From Stichopus chloronotus (lineage: Eukaryota; Echinodermata; Holothuroidea; Aspidochirotida; Stichopodidae): a stretch of 64,000 nucleotides of DNA. The notes under the pieces are model-generated. The model had not been told where the DNA came from. It saw only the letters and a program-made list of their open reading frames with translations, and did no database searches. Both the position numbers and the translations under genes were made by a program. Numbering within the stretch: the stretch's first letter is position 1; the number at the start of each line of letters is the position of its first letter. This document shows, in pieces, positions 24,101 to 39,100 of the stretch. Location: contig CM037850.1 in the NCBI GenBank assembly GCA_021234535.1, forward strand, positions 17,779,990 to 17,843,989. Reading direction: 5' to 3'.

Positions 24101-27100
24101 ACAGGATAATCACCACTAGTGTGGCAGGATTTGTAAGGACATTCTTCATGAAATGCAAAAAGAGCAATTTAAAGTGAAAGATGGGAACAATGAACATACA
24201 GAGCATCAAAGTTGAATGCTCCATAGATTCGTCATTTTCATTTTTCACTTTAAGTAAAAGTTAAATAGTAAAATGCAATGTTGCATAGTAATGCACTTTA
24301 TTAATTCCAAGAAAATTCAACCTGTTACACTGAAGATAACATAAGATTATTTAATAAATTACCAGTTTCCTTTTCTTGAGGTAAATGCGAGTGCTGTTGT
24401 TTGTTGAATGGAAACACAATATTTTCTCTTCTAGTTGATGATGAGAGAACTAAAACTACACAATCAGAGGTTAACCATCAAGAGAGCATATCTGTTTTGG
24501 AAAATGAGGTGAGTCTGTCACAATAGTTCATAAACATTAAAATGCAGTCCAAGTCCCCCTGTACACCCCTCTCTCTTCATCTCCCATCATTCTACTGCCG
24601 TCAGTCGTAATTGGACACGCGTCAGTTTTAATTGATTATGCTTCAGCAATTGCAGAAGTACACTTTGGCAGTTCGAAAAATTGAACTTTTAACCCTGTGT
24701 TGTGATCTCTATACCACTCCCGTAACAGAATTTCTTCAAAGCAGGTCACCAGAAAAAAACAAAAAGTTGTCAGCACTACCATAAAAAAAACAAGTCACAA
24801 CCTCATCCGATATCAACACAGTTTCTGTGAGAAACATTTTGCATGAGTTGAATAACATGGTTTAAGAACCTAAAGAAGAAAAGAAATTTGAGCAAGAAAA
24901 CGGTTAAAGGCTTGCACTTTTTCAAATGACAATGATGATGTCACACATGCAATCAATTAATTGTAGTAACTGTTAGGAGAAAGAGATGAGTAATCAACAC
25001 TTAGAAAATATAGTGATCTACAGCACTTAGTCACAGGCCTGTAACCTCGGTGGTGGGAGGGTTGGGTGGGGCCTGGGTCAGGCATGTGTTCACCTAGAAG
25101 AAAATAAAGATATTTCAATAAAAGGCCCTGTGCTTACACAGAGATACAAATACAGGAAGGAAAGATGGACATCTCACACACCATTTTGCATCTAGAACCT
25201 TTGCAAAATTTTTCAAAGGGAAGGGGGACACCCCTTTCTCTCCCCTTAGACCCCTCTCTCATACCGACAAAACTTCAGTCTTGATGTCCTCACCCCCAAG
25301 CAGTTAGTTTGGATACAGGTCTGTTTACTGATCGTCTTAACTTCATTTCTTGGCTGACAGAGTCATTGCACATTATTGCTAGTCTGTACAAAGTAATAAT
25401 GATCGAGATGATTTTGATTTCTTTTTGTATGAAGGTCATCAGTCCATGGCATTCAAACTCTGAAAGTATTGAAGACAAGAAATGAAATTGAACTTTAAAA
25501 TTTTATGTATGTGGTGTGTAGCTAGTGGTCACTGATGAGAATTTTGATCAGTTTTGATCAATTTAATGCTACATCGGTTACTGGCTAAGCTGATCAATCG
25601 AATGCTCTCCAGTGATGTCTTTTTGTGGTTCCGCAATATCAATATACAGATTAAAGTGCTCCAGGATGATTGCAGGCTCAAAGAAGAAAGTCTGTCACAA
25701 CTTGCTGTTGAATTGAAGGAAAAGGCCGCATCCTTAAATGCTACAGTTAAAGAAAAAGGTAACTTGTCTTTTAAGTTCTGTAATGCTTTCCTACTGTTGA
25801 TATATGTATCTGCAACATCAAAAATTTCAAAGAGAAACTGTGCAAAATTTTTGTCATAGCAGTGAGTGGAAGTTAACTATATGATTAAAAAGAAAACTTG
25901 ATTCTTAAATTTTTACTTTTACAGTATTTATGATTACAATATTTGAGGAACTTTAAGTCTAGAATAGTTGATAGGGTAAAATTCCAACTTTTGGATATAT
26001 GCATCTCTTTAAGTAATGTTAGATTTTTGGAATAGGAAAGAACTGCAGAATTTGACAGGGAAATTAACTTTACCCATGATAGGTAAACTTGATTAAAGCC
26101 TGCTTTTAAGCTTGTATCATGGTTTTGATCAATTATTAAATTGCTTATATTAACAGAATCAATTCAAGCATTTCTCGACAAGTCTGAGGCCTCTTTGGGG
26201 CAGTACAAAGAGCAAATTGACAAATTGAATGATGAGCTTACAGAACTGCAGGGACAGTTGACTCAGTCCAAGCATGAAAAGGTACGTCCAACCTGACATA
26301 AAGAGACAGTAGACAATGAGATTAAATCTCTGAAAAAAATGTGCTGCCAGGTACTCTGTGGAAAGCAGACTTATGCAAAAGTGAACAGACACCTACTAAT
26401 CCTATTCACCTCTGTCTGTTCAACTTTCATCCAGTTGCCCATATAATTGAGCTATCTATCACCCCAGTTTGAAGTTGGCAGACATGCAGAACCACCCCGG
26501 TCTGTGTCATTTTGCTTAGAAAAAAATACTTTGACACAACCAGTTCTGACCATGGAACTTGAAAAGTAATACTCACTGAGCTGCTTTTCCAAATCAGTAC
26601 TTTTCCTTACGTCATTCCATTTTTTAAATCGCCGGATTTAATTTATCTTTTGAATGTCTAAAATGCTTCTCTTTGATATGGAACTCTACGTTTACATTTG
26701 TATGTGTCGTTACCTGCATTCGTGCTTTTGCATCCTTTCTTCCCGCATTATCTCCACAATTTTAGGTTTTTTTAACCTAGTGAACCATTACATGATCCTT
26801 TTTTTTTTCTCAAATAGCAGATGGTTGTGATGTCAGCAAGTGATTATGAATCAAAGCAAAAGACTTATCTGGATTTTAAAAAAAATGATCAGTTGTAAGA
26901 GTGGTTATCATGAGACTTGTTCCAATTCTGTCAAGTCTGTAAAGGGAGCTTGTTTACCTTTTTCTTGTTTTGCCATGTATGAAATCCCAGATAAAATACA
27001 ATTTTGATGTGAAATATAGTGTATAAAATGTTCACATATGAGAACATAACGTTAATCCAAAGGTAACCTTGATTTTGCTGGGTGGCAGTTATGATATTGA

Positions 27101-30100
27101 GATGAAATCAGTGTAAAATAAATATCATGTAAACTTTTTGTGAGTACAATATCAATGTCTGAAAAAAATTGCAACACAGTAAATTATAAATGTTTCTCTT
27201 TCAATTTAATAAGCTGTTGATATCCTTTCCAATGAAAATAGGAAACTTTATGTGTCACCATAGAGGCAAAGGAAAAAGATAATATGGAATTAGATGGAAT
27301 AATCTCAAAGCAGATGGAAGATGTTACAAAGCTTTCTGAAGCAAGAGACAAAATGATCGATGACTGTAATCAGTTGAAGGAAACAGTTATTGCAAAGGAG
27401 GTTGGTATCGTAAATCTCCATATTTCTTGGCTGTCTCAATGATGGTCGCCTATAATATAATCAGATGCTATGCAATCTTTCTGCTAAGAAAGTATTGCAC
27501 CATGATGATGAAAAGTGCCACTTCAAGATCTGACCGTGCATATGTCCCAGTTTGAAAATGCTTTTCTGGCCAGGAAGGTTTCCTGATTGCATAATGGACC
27601 TGCTTTGGTTGTAGTACAAACCATGATCAATTTGATCCACAGTTTAGCGGCAACATCTGTGTGACTGTCACGGTCGGTAGAGCTAGTAGAGCTAGTCTTA
27701 ATAATGAAATGCTGCTTGGTAATCATGACAGTGTGTGCGTGTGTATGTGCACAGTACTGTGTGGGAATGTAGGGGATCATTTATGTTGTTTCATATTGGT
27801 TCTTTCAGAGCATCTGATCATTGTCTGATAACTGCCACAAACTACTGAAGTTTTTTAAGTAGGGGAGTTGTATAGGGAAGCCCAAATGCAGTAGGTATAT
27901 CTTCCAGGAGTGTTGTGCCCTGTTGTTGAGGTACAGCTCTTAGTATGAATATATGTTAGGTGCTGCTCATAATACCCTGATGTATAGCAATACCAGCACG
28001 TATGTTGGGTACATGATATGATGTTTTCAAACATTTTAGCTGCAGTTGTAATTTAAAGTTATTCGAGTAAATTAGATGTGAGGTTTTGTTTTACTCATTC
28101 ACTCTTCCAGCTTTTAATTGCTACATTGTGTTTTCTTTTTCACAGTAGGTCTCCGTATCGCACCATATGTCATAATTATTGGCAGACCTGTCAACTTTCC
28201 CAGTTTTACCGGGAGACTTCTGGTTTTTGTCCAGATCTCCTGCCATCCTGATTTCACATTGTAATCTCCCAGTTTTTTTAAATCCATTTGTGATATTTCT
28301 GAAAATAGTCAAAACAGTTAGTACAAGGCCTATTTGAGTAATTGGCCATGAATAAATATAGAGTGCATTGAAAATCAGATTCTTGTTTTCAAAATTTTCA
28401 ACTGTCGTATGGTAGGTTGGTAGTAATTACACCAATAGTAGCTGGCAACTCAGTAAGTCGTTTAGTTTATTGGCAGCGACTGAGCATACAGAAGGGTGTA
28501 AATGTAGCTGCAACAAGGGCAACTTGCACTGTGCAGTGTGATGATTCTCTCCACGGCACTGTTTTTGGTAAAAAAATACCATTCTTCCTTTTTTTTTACT
28601 AATATCCTGAAATTTTGGCTCTTATTAGGTGAGACAGGTTGACAGGTTCGTATTGGTTACTTTTTTAGTGTTGATTACATATTGTGATATCCACTTAACA
28701 GGAACACTGCATTTTGCACTAATTACAAAATTCAAAAGGTGTTACAATGCAAATGGGATGAACTTACCAGTTCATTTCTAATAGATACTCTGTGCAGAAC
28801 TGAAAGACAAATTAATTCAGCTTGAAGAGACTTCCAAACTGTCTATTGAAAAGAGAGACGAAAAGCTTAGCAAGCTGGAAGATGAGAACCAAAAACTTGT
28901 GGTAAGTGTATTGATATTTGTATAAGTCAAAAGAGAGATTTTGAACAATTGTGAAGAATTCCATCCCCACCAGATTTATCAAAAATGTTTGTTAGCAAGT
29001 GAAGTGCACATCATAAATGATTTGAATTTAATCTCAATTTCTAATATTGCGACTAGGGAACCAAATAAAACAAGTTTGAGAAAATCAATGTTGAAATTGA
29101 GGGCACTATTGTAGAATGTTTCATCACCCATGAGAGCCACACATAAGTACACTGCAAGGAAGTTTTGATACAAAATGTTGAATTATCTCCCCCATTGTAA
29201 CATAGACATAATTTACAGTTTTACACCATTTGCTGTCACCACATTTCATGCTAGGAAATTTTCTAATTACCCCCATGTCTTTCAAATTTACCCAGCATAC
29301 CTACAGTATTAACTGTACAGATCACCTGTGTCAACATCATGTTTAATGATGTCCCTGTAAATATCTGTAGTGTAGCCCACAGAGGCTGTGCTGCAGAAAG
29401 AGAAGTTTTTAAGTTGAAAAACGACTGAATCAGGGAAACTTGAGAGTGATGGAAAAGTCTCAGCAAATGATATTGCATTTTGTACATCTGATTAATGTTT
29501 TTCTTTATAATTTCAAGAGCAACAAACAGCATGATTTTTAACAAAATTTTTGGTCATTTCTTAAATGTAGAAGAATGTTGAAAGTCTAGAAAAACAAATG
29601 AAAGAAGTATTGGAAGAAAAGGATCACTTGCTCTTGAACATTGAAGAAGGGATTCAACTGGCATCCAAGAAAGAGGTTTGTTATACCTTCTTTTTTGTGT
29701 TGCAACGTAGTATGCATTGTATCAGATTCAACAGGGAGCACTGATTAATCTTTAAAAGTTTACATTTTTGGTAATTATCACTGTCTCAAAAGAACTTCCC
29801 AGCATAAAAAGTAGGTTATCCACTCAATTATGTAGCAATTTCTAATCATTTGTGATATTTGTCCTTTCTTTACATGCTGACATCTTAAACAAAATTATTC
29901 TTCCAAGAAAAGTTTGTTTTGTAAAATCACTCAACTGTATTTGCCAGATCATAATTTTGTTTACCAAAAGTGTGCTCCAAATCCTCTTTCATGAATAATA
30001 AAGGGTCATTGAGTGGTCGTCATATGCTAAATATCTGTTAGGCTAATAAGGGTTTTCAAAAAAGAAATATTTTACAAGTATATAAAAGTACTATGTTTGA

Positions 30101-33100
30101 TGCTAAATGCAGACAAGACCTTAAAAAAAAAAGAAGTCTTGTCATTGTTTTATGGAGTTTCTTACTGTTAATTTAACAATTGTTTTGGGTGATGGAGGGG
30201 TGAATGGAATGGAGATCTATGCACCAGTCTAGTGTTTGATACTCATATTATTATATTTTCAACCATTGTCCGTTTCATATATTAAGTTTTTCTTGAATGT
30301 TTGAATAAAGCTGAATAACACTTGCAGTCTTCTAACTGTAATGATTTTTTTTCTTCTTTTTTTTGAGGTGTTTCACTTTGAGGCAACACTAGTTGTCTCC
30401 AGAACCATCATTACTGATAGACATGCTATCTCAGATCCAGCCAGCTAGCATGCAAATGCTGAACCACCCCCCCCCCTTCCCATCCCCTCCTACACTTGAA
30501 TTACGGCCATTACTATATAGTGCATAAAAACACTCTGATCTAAGTGCTTCAAATTTAAAGAACTTTTCATTGAAATTACCCGTTTTTTTTTTTTGTTTTT
30601 GTGATTTGCTTGTGTATGTTATAACACACACAGTTTCAACCATGTCTTATATGTCATACAATGGAACATAATTGCCCATTCTGACTTCTCAACACTGGTC
30701 TTTGATATTTCTACATAGGACTGAAGCTATTGGGTATATTTAATAAGTGGCAACATCACCTCAAGAGGAAACATTGTTGAATAATAATTTTTTCATGTAA
30801 CTTAAATGTAGAGTGACATTGCAGTCCTTAAAGATGAACTGAAAGATGCTTTAGAAAGAGAAAAGGATTCTTATGATAAATTGGATCTGATGAAGAAGGA
30901 TATTGAAAAAGCAAGGTAAGAAACATGTGTTTAATCGAAGACTTTGACCTATGGCTATGTGATTGAAAAGATTTATCATGAATCACCCTGAATTATTTTG
31001 TCATTGTCATTTCTGATATTTCTCTGCATGTGCTAGAACTGAGATTAGTGAAGTTTTTCCTTTTAGTGCCTAGCAGGAATTATTAATGGGAGAGATATGT
31101 CACTGACCTGTATGAACTGAGCTCTATTAATGAATACCTATATGAACGGAGGTCTATCAATGACTAAAGGTATGAACTGAGCTCTATTGTTGAATAACTG
31201 TGTGAACTGAGTTCTATCAATGAAACCTGTATGAACTAAGCTCTATCTATAAATACCTATATGAACTGAGTCCTATTAATCAATACTTGTATGAACTGAG
31301 CTCTATCGATAAATACCTGTATGAACTGAGCTGTTTTAATAAATATTTGTATGAACTGAGCTCTATTAATGAATACGGTACCTGTATGAACTGGTCTCTA
31401 GTTAATGAATACATGTATGAACTGAGCTCTATTAATGAATACTTGTATGAACTGAGATCTGTCAATGAATATTTGTATGAACTGAGCTCTTTTATTGAAT
31501 ACCTGTATAAACTGAGCTTTATTAATGAATGCATGTTGGAAATGAACTCTATTTATTTCTATTAGATCTGAAAGTACTGCTTTGAAGACAGAGAAACTGG
31601 CAATAGAGAGTGAAAACTCAGACCTCACTCAAAGGCAGAAGTTAATCGGAAAGAAGTCAAGTGAACTAGCAAAAGAGCTAAAAGTGAGTATGCAGCAAAT
31701 CGTGCTGCTTGTTTCAAATGTAAAAACAGTATTTCAAACTGAATTTGAATTAATGGCTTATTTGTTATTTGAGGTTCTTTAATATATCCCCCACCAATTG
31801 ATTCTTATCAAATTTTATTTCAAGGGGACAAAAATGCAAATGAGAAATTCCAGGAATTCAAGGTACATCTTAGTTTTTTTTACTTACCCTTTAGTATACT
31901 GTTTCATGTGATAGGGTGCTCACTAAACCAACAGTAAAACTGAACCAACTTGACTTAATTAGGTTGAACCACGCTAAACTTGACAACACTAAGCTTAAAG
32001 TCATTCGAGTGAACCTAAACTGAACTTAACTGTACTTCACTGAAGTAAATATCCTTGCATCCATGTGCCAGTGTTGTGTGTTTTATTCAGTGAGCTGTTA
32101 CTGAGAAGGAGAAACAACTCATTGAAGCAATTACTGTTAATACCTCATGACAGACCATATGAAGGGAAGATAAGCCATGTAGTTGGCTCAAAGAAGTTTC
32201 TTTACTTTGTACAACGGTTCTAATTCAATATCGTTCACAGAGGAAATCATTCAAGTCCACTAATCCTGAAACAATTAGCTCTCTCAGGACAATGCATTGA
32301 TGCCAGGTGTGTAGTCCCTACACCTTCAGCACAGGTGGCACAAAACCCAAAATGACTGTTAAATTGAAATAAATGAATACACATAGCCCCATTCTTAACA
32401 AGGGATTGCACGTCAATGAGCTGAAGAAGAAGAAGTCTGTATTTTGACAACCAGATGAGCACTTTCCTGAGAAAAAAGCCTAATGTAGATCTTATTTCAT
32501 GTTTAGACCTGCAACCTAACTGTCATATTGTCATACACAGCACTGAGCAACCAAACTCCAAATAATCGTATAATTCCCTGATGACTGGCAATGTTGTGTC
32601 AGTACAGAAGACATCCCACATTACACCGTAACTGTAGCTGATGACAAATAATATATTGTGTTTACTTTCTAATCATGTATATGTACTATGGAAATGTCAA
32701 GAATGATACAAAGCGGACAGATTACTGTGTGATCTTAATTGCTGTACACATGATTTGAAAGTGTTGTATCTCCTCAGTTACAGCTCCCTGCTCTAATGTA
32801 TAGATACCTTGCAATGCCACCCAGAGGAGAGCTTCCACTTACAATTTTCAGCTATGTGAACCTCAAATTAACTTCTCTCTGTCATTGAAAGTGCTGAGTG
32901 ATCCAGTAGAAATTGAAGTATTTTGACACTACTATTTTCTTCTGACTGATGATGCCTTTGTACCTTGTCAATTTTAAGCAAACAATTGGTTTAGCAACTC
33001 ATTTTGGTGCCTCTATGTTTCTGTTCTATTCATATTAAAGTAAAGAACCAGAATTAATTTACACTGTACAACATATTCATGAAACAACTTGATTTCCTCT

Positions 33101-36100
33101 CTGTGTTGACAGAGTGCATAAGTCTATTTTTTCCCAGTGGGCCATTAATAAAATATCTTTACTAGTTTTATAAGGCATTTCCTCCTTCAGTTTTTGTAAC
33201 CTTGATTTTACCTTGCTCACCAGAGCACAACTGATGATCTAGCAGCTCATAAGAAGCAAATCGAGGAAATGAACTCTCTCAGAGCAGAACTTCTGGAAAC
33301 GATTGAGACGTTGTCATTGGAGAAAGAGGAACAAATTGTTATCAACCAGAGGGAAAAAGCAAACACAGAGTGCCAGGTTTGAAATATGTAACTTACTTTT
33401 AAGATATTGTGAAATTGTAGTGTTCACCCTCTTTATCACATTTCGTTCTTAATTATTATGGTACTAGCAAGAATGAATGTAACATTTTTTTATGTAGCAC
33501 AACTGTGAACTGAAATCAAGGATGCTTATTCTAAGATGAACATTAATTCTAAGATTTCCTTAAAAATTGCAATTGGTTTTGCATGAATATTATTATTTCC
33601 AATTTTGCCAGCCCCAATAAAACTACCAAGCTCATTTTTTGTCTCATCAGATGTTATAGTACTGAGGAGGTTGTTCATCACCCATGGCAACTTGGTGATG
33701 GTAAACAACTTAAGTAATGTACTGGACAGGCCTTGAGTTTAAGATTTTCCAGGTGTGCTAAAGTCACACTCCTGCAGAATATTAAGGAGTGTGGTAGGTG
33801 TGCTGTTTTATTAAAGGGAAATCATTTATCTGAATCCCCATTCTTCATCTAGGCTGCAATACATTGCACCCCTCACAGTGATTTGAGACGGGTGGTAAGT
33901 GATCGCAGTCGCACACCTCAAACCCCAAGGCCTGATATTACATGAAAGAAAAGCTCCTACTGGACAATTTTGTTGCAAGTATTGATCTGGAAATATTTTC
34001 CATATTGTTGTTATGCATTTCACTGGGACATCTACTTTCCTCTACCATTGTATGTCAAGTATCTTTGCTGTAGTGCTTACAGCATTGCATTTTGGCACTT
34101 TGTATACTAGATTCAGAAACTTGAAGGTGCGGTCCTGGACTTGGAGAAAAAATTGTCCTCAATTGAAGATAAAAACAAGTCCTTACAAGGTCAAATTAGC
34201 CAGAAAACGAAACAGATTAAAGAACAACAGCAAGAGTGTAAATCAATAAAAGCCAAAAACACTGTTCAGACAAAACAATCCACCAAGCTTCAGAAAGAGG
34301 TAAGAGGGTTGTAAGAAATAGTTATCTATCCAAATTTCTGTTTGAAATATAAAGACCTTAAAAGTGAAGTTACTGGTTTATTAGTCATTGCTAATGTTTT
34401 CCAAAGTGAATGAAAATTTTCTTTAATTTTTTATGCAACCCTATATTTACACACATTGGTACTCATTCTCAGCAGTTATTGGTTTATAGTGTGTTATAAT
34501 TGCAAAAGAATCCTACAACAGTCAAGTAATAACATACCTCTTGATTCTTTGGATCACGTTCAATATATGCAAAACTTCTGAATGTTCCAACAGTTTGAAA
34601 CTCTGAATAACAAGATTGTCCAGCAGAGGGAATTGACCCAGAAGCAAACAGAAGAGGTAAGTCAATGTGCTATATTTGGTTAAAAGTTTGAATATCAATG
34701 AGGAATGTATTTTTTTATTTTACTGCCCAGTGTTAAATCACATTAGATTGTGACTTTAAAGTAAACTTCATGTTATACTGCTATGAATGGCTGCACACGT
34801 TTGTGGTAACTGCATGATCTCTGATTTTTGCTGGGTATTTGCCTTCTTTTTGTTGTGTATCATTGCAGCTAGTACATTTTTACATGTAAAATTTCATGTC
34901 TTACATTATGTATACTTTAAGGCTTAAATTATGTTACCTATTGTATTTACCTATATTGTTGTTCCTTCCAACTTGAATTTTAGTGAAATTGTATCATCAA
35001 TGTTTTGAAACAGATTAAAAGATTGTTAACATAAGACTTAGTGTCATCACTTAATTTCATTAATACAGTTTCCATGCTCCATTTGGTAACTTTTTTCTTC
35101 ATTGTCTCTGCTAGTTGGAAGGAACAAAGTTGACTATAAAAGCAAAAGACACTGAGATCACTGAGTTACAGAAAAATGTAACACAACTGAGAGAAGAGTC
35201 AGAAAAATCAGTCAAAGAACATGACGCTGCCAAGGCAGCATGTGAACAACAGATGAAAGAGGTTGGAGCTACTCTGGAGAGATACAAGGTAACAATGACT
35301 TGAAAAAAAAATTTGAAAACTAGGAATGGTATACTCAGTCTCCTGGCTAGAAAAGAGACAAAAGGGACAGTCCAGTCTTTGTTTTAATATCAAGGAAATA
35401 AATGAAGACTTATATCTGCAAAAATTATTGTAAAACTACAGGTCAATATCATGCACTTAACTGCTTGTATGTCCAATTTAGATAATAAAATTAATGTTTT
35501 AATTAACTGCAGAGGAGAGAAATTTATTGACTTCTAAAGAAATTACTCATGTAAATTTACCATACAGTATGGCAAATGTGTGAACAGATAAAATATTGAA
35601 GTTTTTCAAACTGATTGTCTATTCTGTGTCTAGGGCAGGTAATGGAAAGGAGGGATAGAAGTTCCTACCACATGCATAAAATTTGTACCTTTTAGATGTA
35701 TTGTTTCATGATATTTTCAAAAAAAATTTTCCAGTCTGAAAATCAGAAGATTGTTGCCCAGAAAGATAAAGAAATTGAGAAGCTACAAAAACAGTTGATG
35801 AAGGAATCAGCCACCAAGAAAGCAGAGGTATTTATATACAATCATTTTTTTCAATCTGATAACTTTTTGTACCCAGAATGACAGAAATATCAAGTTGTCA
35901 CTTTTATTGGTGATTAGTGAAGCCAGTTCAACATAATTTCATATTTACTGTTGCAATTTTTCTATTAAATTCATTACTGTTTAGCAAAGTTTGAAAATGC
36001 TAAAAAATTTGGTCAGACTGAAACAAATATGTTGAGTGACTTTCCTTACATAACCCCCCCAAAACCCCCCCCCCAAAAAAAAACATACTTTTGAGCATGC

Positions 36101-39100
36101 ATTAAGTTTACATCCCCATTAGGGTCTTCTGCAATAAACTGAGGCCAGTGAAGCAAGTATAAAGTGTAAATCTAGTCATGTGACACCCCACTTTGAAAGT
36201 CCAAAGTCGGGGTCATTCTGCATGAGTCTCTAGTGGGCTTGTACACGTAATGTACAATTCATGTAGGATGCTGATAAATGTCACCTTCTCAACAGTGCTA
36301 CATTAATGTGAACACACACCACACTTAACACTTGCAGTTGTTTTGAAAGTTACATTAGAAGTTTTATTCTGTTTTGGGAACCATCCAAATTTTGGGAAAT
36401 AAACAAAAACATCACTAAATGTGATGCTAATGTAATTTATGAACACTGGCCGAGAGCAGCCAGTTGTGATCAATGCCCCCTTTTGAGATGCACACGCTGT
36501 CAGAAGAGGCAGTTTTTCAGTGAAATTGTCATGAGAGGGCAGCATTGAATTTTGCATGAGTGGACAATCCCATAAAATTTTTGCCTAACGTTCACTGCCC
36601 TTACGTTGGGCTATCCGATACCCTGTGTGATTCCACATAATCTTTGGATCAGTTGTTTAAAGCACTCTTTAATGAAGTGAATGTATGTGATATATATGGT
36701 TGTTTGCCTTGTTTATGCAACAGCTTGTAATTAACAGTACAACTGGTATGCTCAGTTTTCATGTTTCATTCAGTGTCGAAGTAATCTGTTACTTTAAACA
36801 TAATCATTTTCCATCCAGTATGGCCATTTACTTGTCATGGATGTTTCAATGACAAGGGTTACTTTGACTCTATATAGAATATAAATGTGAGTCAATAAGG
36901 CAGAGTACATTGACATGCACTTTGCTGACAGACTGGTTATTGGCGCAAGCAGGTGAGAGCTATGTATGTCTTGTCATCTTCAATATATCTTGTTTCAAAC
37001 AGGAAGAAACTTTGACAAAACAGGCAGAGGCAGAGAAACGCAATTTGAAAAATCTGGTAGAAAAGCTGAAAAAGGAAAAAGAGAGGCTCCAGCAAGATGG
37101 ACAGTCACTCAAAAGCAAAGTGGATGAAATGATGAAAAAGATTAAGGAGCAGGTAATCTATGAAACACTCAATCTTACATCTCAGCTGTTATATTTCGAT
37201 ATGTGTATATCACTAGCTTCAGTATTTATACAAGCACTATACGGTACTGTAAGACTTTGTGTCTAACTTTGTTACAGTTTGCACTACCAGTTACAAGCCC
37301 TTAAGCCGTGGTATGGTACAAATTATACGCAAATTTAGGGTGGATTGCACCTGCATGTGGGTCATTCTTATCGATCAAAGCAAAACTAATACAAAGTTGT
37401 TTTCCTAACAACTTAAAACTTAAATGACACTATGATATACTGATTTGTTCTCACTTACGGGGAGAGAAACAACGTTCTCTTATATGTGTATGGGTAATAG
37501 GAAAACTTGTTTACAACCCAGAAGAAAGAACTGGAAGGTTTGAAGAAAAGTCAGATATCTTCCTCAGAAGCAGCCAGAGTGCCAATGGAGAAAAATGAAC
37601 TTTTAATTGAATCAGGGAAAGACAAACCTGTCACACCTAAAACACCTCTTTCTGGCAAGTATACTGTTTGGATGTCTCCAACCATGTTTTTCTCTTGTAC
37701 TTTACCTTGTAGTGTCTTGTTCTTAATGCTACATTTAGAGAATGTATTGTTACTACTAACTTAGTTTTTTTTCTGGGTACCTTCATGGTATTTTATTATC
37801 CAGGTCCAAAATTACTACCCTGTTCCTTCATAAAGTGAAAAACTACACAAATGCTGTGTGAACACACTCTGTCAGATTGCTCACTTTTGCCTACTATACT
37901 CAGCCAGAAGTTCAAAAATGGAATTTTCTTCCCTTCTTTTTTTGGGGGAGGGGGGGGGGGGGAATTAGGTAATCCTATTAGTGAGCCGCTGTAGGGGGTG
38001 TATGTAGTACAGTAATATCCCTCTACACAAATGAATGTATGGTACTGCGGAAACTAATGTCAATGTTTACGATACAACCAACATTTTGGTCATGTACCAC
38101 GGTTGCGTTCCTGAGAAGAGGAATTTCCCCGTGCCAATGTTTACTAATCGATGATCACACTCGTTAAAACCTTTTCATCTTTAACAACTTATAACCCAGT
38201 GGATGTTTTGATAGTAGTTCCACACCTGATAGAATGGCTGTCCTGAGAACTTGGTCTGGCCTCTAATAGGGGAGCTTTAGACGCAAAGTGAATGGTGATA
38301 TCATGGAGTTTGAAATGTTTGATATGTTTTGAAAGTAATGTTGCATTGTCAAGAATCATGAGTTCTTGTTTTCCCCTTTTTTTTTCAAATTTCTAGCGTA
38401 ATTTGGAAAATAGCTGTATCACCTTATTATGCAACAGTTTTTATGACTTCATGTTGAGTATTTTACATGATATGTAGTACTTTTAAATGTCACTTATGAA
38501 GCCACTAAATTTTTTGTCCATTTTTAATTTGATGGAATCTTACAGTGAGACCAGTTAAAACCACTCCCAAGCTAAAAACACCATCACATGGTATTCTTAA
38601 AAGTGGTGACTCAGCTAGTGCTAAGAAGAGAAGTAGAGTAATGTTTGCTCAAGATAAAGGAAAGGATAAAGAGAAAGATAATGGCACAGACTCTGATTCA
38701 TCAACCTCTCAACTTATGGAGATTGAGGTAAGATACAGTCATCAAAATGATGAAGCAATTTCATGAAATTCATATTAATACTGATGATAAACCTCAGCAA
38801 TGACTGAAGAGGACTTACATAAAGTGAGCAAATACATTAAAAAGATACAATTGTCAGTTTGATTTTAATACAGATAATAACCTATAAGTGACCATCACTT
38901 CATAGCAAGTTTAATGTAATCCCAAAGTTACAGTTGGGATACTTTTTGAGTAATACTTCAAAGCATTATGGAGATGAAAATACAGAATCATGACATTGGT
39001 CACATGGTGCGATGTTCTCCCTAGTTAGATTGTTTGATTTAACCGTAATAACCAATTATTGATTGTGTCAGTTCAGACTTCAGAGTCCTGTTGTAAAACT

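Noticed and set aside
31280..31628. Overlapping open frames on both strands rich in YELSSINEYL or its antisense
   Set aside because: They are translations of the 30-bp minisatellite, whose length is divisible by three. Only the plus-strand segment from 31566 is a real exon.
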